Assembly (NCBI GenBank): GCA_002085205.1
Contig: NATF01000101.1
Location: 1-7,017 of the forward strand
DNA: 7,017 nucleotides
From: Candidatus Cloacimonas sp. 4484_275
GTDB lineage: Bacteria > Cloacimonadota > Cloacimonadia > Cloacimonadales > TCS61
Reading direction: 5' to 3'
A model generated the notes under the pieces. It was not told the origin of the DNA, did no database searches, and saw nothing but the letters and a program-made list of their open reading frames with translations. The position numbers and the translations under genes were made by a program. Within the stretch, counting starts at the first letter, position 1. Each line of letters opens with the position of its first letter. Positions 1 through 5,897 of the stretch are shown here, piece by piece.

Positions 1-306
1 GCAATTGCTTTTGCTTGTTTGATTTTTGTGCTTATCGGCGCTCCCATCGGAATGATGACAAAAACCAGCGGCGTGGGAATGGCTTTTTCCGTAAGTTCCG
101 TAGTTTTTATTATTTATTACGGAACATTGACCGGTGGAGAAGAACTTGCTGACCGCGGAATGATTTCTCCGTTTTTGGCGATGTGGATTTCCAATATAAT
201 TTTCGGAATAGTGGGAATTTATCTGATAATCATTTCCGTTAGAGAAATGAAATTTATTAATATCGGGAAATTTTTCAAAAAATTGAGACAAATTCTCAAA
301 ATATAA
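1..306 (+). CDS. LptF/LptG family permease, C-terminal part (cut by window edge)
   Basis: This is the last 101 residues of a YjgP/YjgQ-type (LptF/LptG) inner-membrane permease. Together with LptB2 it forms the ABC transporter that extracts LPS from the inner membrane and feeds the LptC-A-D bridge. The reading frame is open from base 1, so the start lies upstream. The typical C-terminal family pattern is visible: a hydrophobic segment with IGAPIG, a basic turn (MMTKTSGVG), then a helix ending in TGGEELADRG, then SPFLAMW and a last transmembrane helix (NIIFGIVGIYLII). A short basic cytoplasmic tail follows. It stops with TAA seven bases before the next permease gene, as in the usual lptF-lptG pairs. 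By order it would be LptF, but the C-terminus alone does not separate the two paralogues. Confidence 0.88.
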   Translation, partial: AIAFACLIFVLIGAPIGMMTKTSGVGMAFSVSSVVFIIYYGTLTGGEELADRGMISPFLAMWISNIIFGIVGIYLIIISVREMKFINIGKFFKKLRQILKI

Positions 307-313
307 CGGCAAA

Positions 314-1252
314 ATGAGAATATTAGATAAATATATTTTGCGCGAATACCTAAAAACTTTTTTGATTATTACCGTTTCTTTTTCGGTTTTGTTTCTTATC
401 GTCGATATTTTCGACAACTTTCCCAGATTGCTTCGCAAAGGCGCTACCGTCAATTTAATGGCGATGTATTTTTTAATGCGTTTGCCGTATCTTTTTGTGC
501 TCACTTCTCCGGTTGTGGTCTTGCTTTCCGGTCTGTTTTTGATGAACAATCTTTCCAAATACAGTGAATCAATTGCTATTCGCAGTGCCGGAATAAGCAT
601 TTTCAGAATGGTTTTGCCGCTATTTTGGTTTGGTTTCTTTTTCAGTATTTTTATCCTGTTTTTCGGTGAAATTGTGCTTCCCAAAGCGGAAATTTTGCAA
701 CAAAAAATTTATGTGGAAAAAATAAAACATCAAAAAGTCGAAGACAAAAAAATGCGTTCTCACATTTACTATCTGGGAAAAAACAATAATCTTTATTATA
801 TCGGTTTTTTTGACGGTTATCGAAACATTCTAAAAACGATAGATATAACTTCTTACGATCCGAAAAAAGGAACTTTGTTAAGAAAAATTACGGCAACGGA
901 GGCGGTTTGGAAAGACGGAAAGTGGAATTTCAAAAATTGTTACATCAGGAATTTTGCCGGCGGTAAATTGATTTCGTCGGAGTTTTTTCAATCAAAAGTG
1001 ATAGATGAAATTGATGTAACACCGCTTGATTTTATCAAAAGCGCCAAAAAACCGATGTCGATGAATTTTTTTGAATTGAAAGATTACATTGCCAGATTAA
1101 AAAAAATCGGAGAAAATTACAATCGGGAATTAGTGGAACTAAATTTGAAAATTTCATTTCCTTTTGCCAATCTGATAATATTATTCTACCCGTGTTGTTC
1201 GCAAAAATATTTGGGAAGAAGTCGTTTCTGGTTTTGGGCGGATATGATGTAA
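314..1252 (+). pseudogene. LptF/LptG family permease, truncated after about residue 289 and fused out of frame to the next gene
   Basis: This is the second LPS-export permease, probably LptG by its position after the first. The start is ATG at 314, with no clear Shine-Dalgarno. The N-terminus MRILDKYILREYLKTF is characteristic of the family. Hydrophobic helices lie at about residues 14-34, 56-80 and 100-122, and the conserved cytoplasmic stretch SESIAIRSAGIS lies at about 84-95. A periplasmic beta-jellyroll-like domain follows (about 125-265). The next helix begins normally at about 280 (LKISFPFANLII) and then stops resembling the family: the last 22 or so residues (LFYPCC...) are the GT4 glycosyltransferase sequence read in the wrong frame, ending with TAA at 1250. 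The C-terminal transmembrane helices, which the neighbouring paralogue retains, are missing. Genuine permease sequence ends near 1183. If real, the protein would be non-functional. A chimeric join is equally possible. Confidence 0.85.
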
Positions 1253-1914
1253 CTTATATTCCGGAACTGAATTACGGTTCTTTCAACAGTCCGTTACGCT
1301 CGCTTGCAACCGGTTTTTCGATTAAAAATGCGAGTCTAAATTTACCGGTAGCCGAACGCTTAAAAGCTGAAATTCTTCAGCGGTTTCCTCGAATAAAAAC
1401 GGAAGTTGTTCCGACAGGTTATTCTCCGGATTATTTTGTTCCCGATAAAAACATCAAAAAGGAGAATATTGTCTTAACTTGTGGAAAAATAGACAGTTAC
1501 AAACGATTTGTCATCAAAGGAATCGATCTTCCCGAAATGCAAAAATTAATCGAACCGTTGCCGAAAAATTTGAAACTTTTGGAAATGATTCCGCAAAAAG
1601 AAGTTATAAAATTTTATCAAAAAGCCAAAGTTTATGCCCAATTTTCACTTCGCGAGGGTTTCCCGAATTCCGTCTGTGAAGCCATGCTTTGCGAATGTAT
1701 TCCAGTCGGAACCGATGTGGGAGCAATGAAGGAAATCATCGGAAACAACGGGTTTCTTTTGAAAAGCAGAGATATTTCCGAGATTGTGCAAACAATCGAA
1801 AAAGCGATTAATGCTCCTCTTTCTCTGGGAAAAAAGGCAAGAGAACAAATTAAAAAAAAATTTACGGTAGAACAAAGAAAAGAAAAATTATATCAATTGT
1901 TGGAAACTTCTTAA
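1171..1914 (+). pseudogene. Glycosyltransferase, GT4/GT-B fold, lacking its N-terminal domain start
   Basis: This is a retaining GT-B glycosyltransferase that would transfer a sugar from a nucleotide-sugar donor to a growing surface glycan at the cytoplasmic membrane face. Family-like sequence begins at about 1171 (SDNIILPVLFAKIFGKK), before the GTG at 1192, which is therefore not a convincing start: the first part of the N-terminal Rossmann domain is absent. Visible elements are LVLGGYDVTYIPELNYGSF, LPVAERLKAEI, the interdomain VVPTGYSPDYF, the donor-domain opening LTCGKIDSYKRFVIKG, and the nucleotide-sugar signature EGFPNSVCEAMLCECIPVG with following G-MKEIIG. The region after KRFVIKGID appears to skip the usual helix plus strand of the donor domain and resumes at LPEMQKLIEPLPKNL, suggesting a short in-frame loss near 1519-1530. 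It ends with TAA eight bases from the convergent PHP gene. Confidence 0.82.
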
Positions 1915-1922
1915 AGTAATAA

Positions 1923-2591
1923 TTATTCCGATTTTAAACTCAAATAATATTTTATCGTGACGATTACGGCGGAAACAAAAGTCTTAAAATTTTTTTTCTT
2001 ATACGCTTTAATGAATTGACTTATCATCACGGCAAATTGAGAGGACGGTGAATAATCCGTTTTTGTAATTTTCCGGTCGGAAAAATTGTTCAGATATGTT
2101 TTGCATTTTCCGATTTCCGAATACAAATGTGCGTCACTTCCGGCAATTATCGGTTTGTTGTATTTCTTTGCCAGAGCGACTGCTTTTTGGTTTAACTCCT
2201 TATTTAATCGCGAATTGTAACCTTCAATGAAATCAATTTTGGAAAAATCTATTTTATCAAGTTGATGCGCTTTATAAGGATGATTGAGAATTACCAAACC
2301 ATTTTGTTTTTTTATTTCTTCCACGACAGTTTCAAAATTCCGTGATTGGATTTCTTTTGTTAAAAAAATTCCCGTGATGTCGCCGACATTTGTGGCAATT
2401 TCGGCGCCTACAATGACTTGGAAATTTTTATCGCGATTAATTTTTTGAACTTCGAGTCCGCCTTTAATTGTGTTATGATCACAGACGACGATTCCGGTTA
2501 AACCTTTTTTCTTGGCGATTTTGATGATTTTTTCCGGTTTCATCAAACTGTCGTAAGAATGATGGGTGTGAATATGAAAATCGATAATCAT
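1923..2591 (-). CDS. PHP-domain metal-dependent hydrolase (histidinol-phosphatase-like)
   Basis: This 222-residue single-domain PHP protein is a putative metal-dependent phosphoesterase or related hydrolase. Ordered PHP motifs are visible: DFHIHTHHSYDS at residues 4-15 (H6, H8), CDHN at 37-40, VGAEI at 61-65 (E64), NHPY at 103-106 (H104) and GSDAH at 151-155 (D153, H155), so all metal-ligand positions expected of the superfamily appear to be present. The frame stays open to an ATG at 2759, but the start at 2591 is chosen. The PHP fold starts exactly there, and the upstream 56 residues are antisense-frame translation of the ATP-grasp gene. The ATG shares ATGA with the ATP-grasp TGA stop, a 4-bp overlap typical of translational coupling; a weak GAAG lies upstream. 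The C-terminal 30 residues are basic and hydrophobic (KAYKKKNFKTFVSAVIV). The substrate is not predictable. It is one of only two genes here that look intact. Confidence 0.87.
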   Translation of the reverse strand: MIIDFHIHTHHSYDSLMKPEKIIKIAKKKGLTGIVVCDHNTIKGGLEVQKINRDKNFQVIVGAEIATNVGDITGIFLTKEIQSRNFETVVEEIKKQNGLVILNHPYKAHQLDKIDFSKIDFIEGYNSRLNKELNQKAVALAKKYNKPIIAGSDAHLYSEIGKCKTYLNNFSDRKITKTDYSPSSQFAVMISQFIKAYKKKNFKTFVSAVIVTIKYYLSLKSE

Positions 2592-3742
2592 TTGAACCAC
2601 TTCTTCAAATAAAAAACGGGGATATAAAATAGCTGATAGAAATTCGGCTTGAAATCGGAAAAAGAAATATCTTTTTTGGAAACAAACAAATCTTTGATAA
2701 TAGCCGGAATGTTTTTCGGCTTTTCCAAGCCGTGAAACAGTTCTCCGTTCAAAATCCACTGAAATCTTTTCATTGCATAATGTTCGGGGTAAGAAACCTT
2801 TTTGTTCAAAGCTTTATCAATCAGCATTTGCGGAAAATCAACGCCGGAAACCAACGCCAATTCCAGCGAACCCCAGAATTTCGCATTAATTTCCATTAAA
2901 TTGTAAATTCCGGTTCTATTATCTTTTTTAAATTCCACCATCGCCACGCCGTTCCATTTCAGATAATCGAGAATCTTTTTCCCGAACACCATTAATTTCT
3001 CGTCATAAAAACTTTCTGCGCAGACGCTGGCGCCGCCGGTTACCGGATATTCTCGAATGCGTTTGTGCATAAAATAACTTTTGCATTTACCGTTTTCGTA
3101 ATAAGCGAAGAATCCGAAACCTTGTCCCTCAACATATTTTTGAATAATCGGCAGTTTGCTTTCAAAGGAATTTTCGCGGCAGATTTTCTCATATTTTTTT
3201 AACAGTTCGGTTTTATCATTTGCATATTCGACGATATTTTTTCCCGCTTCGAACGGTGCTTTTATCACGCAGGGGAAATCAATATCGATTTTGCGAACAT
3301 CTTCGATTTTTTCTATTTCAAAAAAAGAAGGATACGGAATTTTTAGTTTTTCCGCCAAACGGTAAGTGGCGATTTTGCTGGAAGCCAGCTCGATTTTCTC
3401 AAATTCGGGAAGCGTAATGTGTGTGTATTTCCTTATTTCATCGACATTTTGGGCGCAAATTTTGTAACTTATGTGAGAAACAGGCAACAGAACATCGATT
3501 TTGTTTTTTTTCAGAGTTTCCAGAAGTTCCCGCAAATATGCGGCAGCATTTTTCAGCGGATGAGAAATGATGTATTTTTTTGCGGTATATTTGGAAAAAA
3601 AGCAGATAGACGCTTTTCCGTAAGAGGCAACTTCGATACGATAATTACCTGTTTTTCCAAGATGCCGCACGATTGCCAAAGCATTTTTGTGGTCGCCGTC
3701 CAGAACCAAAATTCTCGTTTTTTTATTTGCAGATTGTTTCAT
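2588..3742 (-). CDS. ATP-grasp domain protein (carbamoyl-phosphate-synthase-like ligase)
   Basis: This 384-residue ATP-grasp enzyme belongs to a superfamily that joins a carboxylate, activated as acyl-phosphate, to an amine or other nucleophile. Residues 10-120 form a Rossmann-like N-terminal domain (RILVLDGDHKNALAIVRHLG). Residues 120-310 are the grasp: SSKIATYRLAEKLKIPYP, the ATP-binding lysine in FPCVIKAP (K161), QKYVEG (201-206), the glycine-rich PVTGGAS (233-239), VAMVEF (E270) and LMEINAKFWGS (E284, N286), the Mg-binding pair. A 75-residue C-terminal extension follows. The sequence appears complete. The start is ATG at 3742, with AGGA ten bases upstream and a 20-bp overlap with the end of the deacetylase gene. 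It ends in TGA, overlapping the PHP start by 4 bp. Relatives often sit in glycan loci. The substrate is not identifiable; ligation to a deacetylated amino sugar is a hypothesis from context. Confidence 0.87.
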   Translation of the reverse strand: MKQSANKKTRILVLDGDHKNALAIVRHLGKTGNYRIEVASYGKASICFFSKYTAKKYIISHPLKNAAAYLRELLETLKKNKIDVLLPVSHISYKICAQNVDEIRKYTHITLPEFEKIELASSKIATYRLAEKLKIPYPSFFEIEKIEDVRKIDIDFPCVIKAPFEAGKNIVEYANDKTELLKKYEKICRENSFESKLPIIQKYVEGQGFGFFAYYENGKCKSYFMHKRIREYPVTGGASVCAESFYDEKLMVFGKKILDYLKWNGVAMVEFKKDNRTGIYNLMEINAKFWGSLELALVSGVDFPQMLIDKALNKKVSYPEHYAMKRFQWILNGELFHGLEKPKNIPAIIKDLFVSKKDISFSDFKPNFYQLFYIPVFYLKKWFK

Positions 3743-4824
3743 AAATTTGTTTTCCTGTCGTCAGCAGCGCATTTTCGGAGCGAAAAATTTGTAAAAGATC
3801 GATGTAAACATCGCGCCAACCCGTGTATTTGTAATCGGAAAAAGAAGTGTTGTGCCACAACAAGGTCAAAACGCCGTGAAATTTTTTCACTTCTATCGTC
3901 AAATCCGCAATATTTTCCCAGACATTTTGCGGCGAAATGTTCATATATTTGGAGTGAAACAGAGTCGTGTCCATAATCGTCAGAGGAATTTCCAGAACAT
4001 CGGAAATGCTGTCGTCGGCAAAATCGTATAGAAAAAACGGATAACAAGTGCCGCGGCGAAAACCGATTTGTTCGGCGAAACCGAGCGTGGAATCGTATTT
4101 GAGAGAATTTTCGGAGAGAACTTTCGGAGTTTTTTCCACATCGAAAAGAAGGAAATGAAAACGGTTACCGTCGATGTTTTGCTCGGAGCTGAAATATCAT
4201 AATCCGCATTTTTGAATTTACCGATTTTTCCCTTTTGCGGCAGAAAAAAGAAGGTTGAAACCGCTTCCGATTTTTTTTCGATTGCCGTAATTTTGTTAAA
4301 ATTGAACCAATCGTCTTCAGAGAAAAATCGTTTCCAAAACAGTTTTGGAAGAGAGAAAAAATGTTTCTTTTTCAATTCGCTGAATGAACCTTCCAGCCAA
4401 GCGCGGCGGCAAACATCGATGTCGTGAGACAGAAAAACCGCAAATTCATTTTTCTGCCAAATATTTTGGAGGAATTTACAAATTCGTTCCAACCGCTTAA
4501 AAAGTAAAAAGCAGATGCAACAATATCATAATTTATTAGGATTTCGTTGTTCTTTTCCGTGAGAATTTCCTTCTTATCGGATTTGCCGAAACAGAACGGA
4601 ATTCTCTTTCCTTTCCAATTTTTCCAAATAATATTTTCCGGCGAAATATCCTGTTTCTGCGAGAAAAAAACATCATCGATTTCCTGCACAATTTGAATTT
4701 TGCTTTTGTTGTCTATTCCGTAATGAATATCAGGATTTACAGAATCATAACGATGAAAAAGAAAAAAATTTTTCAAAAAATATTCAAAAATCGAATTCAC
4801 ATTATCAGGTTGTGATTTTTTCAT
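3723..4824 (-). pseudogene. Polysaccharide deacetylase (NodB-like) with N-terminal accessory domain, broken into three frames
   Basis: Three consecutive pieces belong to one deacetylase that would remove acetyl groups from a glycan. Piece 1 (4824 to about 4477, 116 residues) is the accessory N-terminal domain seen in some deacetylases of polysaccharide loci, ending in YDIVASAFYFLSGWNEFV. Piece 2 (about 4465 to 4190, another frame) opens the catalytic domain with EFAVFLSHDIDV, the usual first motif with its metal-binding Asp, and ends at STFFFLPQ...ADYDIS. Piece 3 (about 4190 to 3723, back in the first frame) has GNRFHFLLFDVEKTP, YDSTLGFAEQIGFRRGT, LEIPLTIMDTTLF and GVLTLLWHNTSF, then TAA. Between pieces 2 and 3 the segment that should carry the GxEIGLH-type HxxxH zinc motif is missing; a linker is missing between pieces 1 and 2. 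The start ATG at 4824 overlaps the upstream gene's TGA by 4 bp. As written it cannot make an active enzyme. Confidence 0.82.
3753..3756 (-). promoter_or_regulatory. Shine-Dalgarno for the ATP-grasp gene
   Basis: AGGA on the minus strand lies ten bases before the ATG at 3742, inside the last codons of the deacetylase gene. It is one of the few recognisable ribosome binding sites in the window. It supports the start at 3742 and independent reinitiation on a shared mRNA. Confidence 0.5.
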
Positions 4825-4991
4825 TTTATAAGTTGTTTTCCGAGCGCAAGTAAAACTTCAATTTTATCGTTTCTTTCCGAAACAGGATAATCTTCTTCCA
4901 CTCAATTTTTATCGAGCAATCTTTTAACTTCATTCCCAATTTCCCAAAATTTATTTCTTCTTTTAGAAAAACGACTTCGATTAACTGTCAA
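4821..4991 (-). pseudogene. C-terminal fragment of an unrecognised minus-strand gene with an in-frame TGA
   Basis: A minus-strand frame reads FSKRRNKFWEIGNEVKRLL, then DKN, a TGA at 4904-4902, then VEEDYPVSERNDKIEVLLAL and GKQLIK, ending in a TGA that overlaps the deacetylase ATG as ATGA. The 4-bp overlap and protein-like composition on both sides of the internal TGA suggest the end of a real upstream gene of the same operon, with a single nonsense change (for example TGG to TGA) or a sequencing error. The 5' part is absent: beyond about 4991 the frame resembles antisense of the plus-strand sequence. I do not recognise the family. Confidence 0.45.
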
Positions 4992-5033
4992 CAAAAAAAT
5001 ATGTGGCAAAAACCGATATTCTGTTTGACAGTT
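4983..5033. repeat. 9-bp perfect inverted repeat (AACTGTCAA / TTGACAGTT)
   Basis: AACTGTCAA at 4983-4991 is matched by TTGACAGTT at 5025-5033, with 33 bases between. The pair brackets the point where coding flips from minus to plus. Each arm contains TTGACA on one strand, like a -35 box, but neither has a convincing -10 hexamer about 17 bases downstream. The pair may be chance in AT-rich DNA. Confidence 0.45.
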
Positions 5034-5074
5034 TAGCCGAGAAAAAAGAAAAAAGAGGCGATTTTTTTGATTGA
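4985..5074 (+). pseudogene. C-terminal fragment of an unrecognised plus-strand gene
   Basis: After an in-frame TAA at 4982, 29 codons read with protein-like composition (KKYVAKTDILFDSLAEKK, then EKRGDFFD) up to TGA at 5072, eleven bases before the GT2 start. There is no start codon with a ribosome site. The piece looks like the tail of a gene preceding GT2 in a plus-strand operon, its body lost at the strand switch near 4985. The family is not recognised. It could also be chance open sequence, since it is short. Confidence 0.3.
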
Positions 5075-5085
5075 TTAAATAAATT

Positions 5086-5897
5086 TTGAAAGTGGGGTCG
5101 GAATTGGATTTAACAACATCGGTTATCGTTGCTACCAAAGATAGATTTGAAAATGTTTTGTCGTGTTTGGAAAGCGTGATGAAACAAAGTGTTTTGCCGG
5201 AAACTTTTATCGTGGTGGATGCCAGTGAAAAAGACGGTTTGCAAACGCAATTGAAAAATAAATTAGCCGATTCTTCTATTGAATTGATTTACATAAAAGC
5301 GGAACCCGGTTTAACACGACAAAGAAACTTGGGAATCAAAGCGAACCGAAACGAATTGGTGCTTTTTCTCGATGATGATGTGGTTTTGGATAAAAAATAT
5401 TTGGAACAAATGAAACGGATATTTTCAGAAGATAAAAAAAGAAAAATAGGCGGAGCAACGGGTTTCATCACTAATACGAGCGATTACAATAAATTTTCCA
5501 AATTTATTAGGAAACTATTTTGTCTTGCCGAAATCAAAAAAGGCGAAGTAAAAAAATCTTGGGCAAATTGTGGTGTGGCTTCCGAGATAAAAGAAAAGAC
5601 GGAAGTTCAGTGGCTTTCCGGCAATGCCGACTTCGAGGTTGCGAAAAAAAGAAAAACAAAAAATGTTTATGCTAAATTATTATTATCTTTTCAGGAAAAA
5701 TTTGCCTCAAAAATCCTCTTATCTTTTCTGTCATTAAAATGTTTATGCTAAATTATTATTATCTTTTCAGGAAAAATTTGCCTCAAAAATCTTCTTATCT
5801 TTTCTGTCATTTTTGGTCATATTTCGGATATCTTATCAGAGGAATTTTTTTGGAACGCGATTTCGGATTTTTTGTCGGAACTTTAAACGGTATTTTC
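5086..5897 (+). pseudogene. GT2-family glycosyltransferase, interrupted by deletions and a 76-bp duplication
   Basis: This GT-A fold inverting glycosyltransferase would add a sugar to a lipid-linked or growing glycan. The start is TTG at 5086 (GTG at 5092 is an alternative); no Shine-Dalgarno is clear and an in-frame TAA lies just upstream. Residues 11-20 (TSVIVATKDR) begin the nucleotide-binding fold; GLTRQRNLGI is at 75-84; LFLDDDVVLD holds the metal-binding acidic cluster D96-D98; GGATGF is at about 125-130. VQWLSGNA at about 174-181 is the start of the acceptor motif but jumps straight to DFEVAKK, omitting the usual R-x-x-F...ED stretch. Then an A-rich tract (5644-5662) leads out of frame. 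The C-terminal tail (MFMLNYYYLFRKNL, WSYFGYLIRGIF, FFVGTLNGIF) occurs in another frame from 5739. The uninterrupted frame from 5086 ends at TAA 5749-5751. The gene as written is non-functional. Confidence 0.8.
5660..5811. repeat. 76-bp tandem duplication, two copies with one mismatch
   Basis: Bases 5660-5735 are repeated immediately at 5736-5811 with a single difference (C at 5716, T at 5792). Identity ends exactly at both outer borders. Because 76 is not a multiple of three, the two copies are read in different frames. In the frame that gives MFMLNYYYLFRKNL, the first copy hits TAA at 5735 while the second continues into the rest of the GT2 tail. The repeat therefore splits one coding segment rather than being a regulatory repeat. 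Confidence 0.95.

Noticed and set aside
2592..2759. Upstream extension of the PHP gene to an ATG at 2759
   Set aside because: The extra 56 residues are the ATP-grasp coding region read in another frame; the PHP fold starts at 2591 with an ATGA overlap.
3419..3976. Plus-strand open frame of 185 codons
   Set aside because: It is antisense to the ATP-grasp N-terminus and deacetylase C-terminus, is cysteine- and phenylalanine-rich, and matches no recognisable family.
3739..4047. Minus-strand open frame of 102 codons overlapping the deacetylase
   Set aside because: It is a shifted-frame shadow; the other frame carries the conserved GFRRGTCYPFF and MDTTLF motifs.
4180..4480. Programmed ribosomal frameshifting in the deacetylase
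   Set aside because: There is no slippery heptamer at the joins, and conserved protein segments are missing, which frameshifting cannot explain.
4902..4904. Alternative genetic code with UGA as an amino acid
   Set aside because: Tryptophan is TGG in all clear genes, and TGA ends the ATP-grasp gene in a standard ATGA overlap.
4986..5053. Divergent sigma70-type promoters using the two TTGACA boxes
   Set aside because: Neither TTGACA is followed by a TATAAT-like hexamer at 16-18 bases (GAAAAA on plus, TTCTAA on minus), and the boxes lie within apparent coding fragments.
4902..5138. Minus-strand open frame beginning MVATITDVV
   Set aside because: Its first part is the complement of the GT2 start. 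Only the last 30 or so residues look like a real gene tail and are reported separately.
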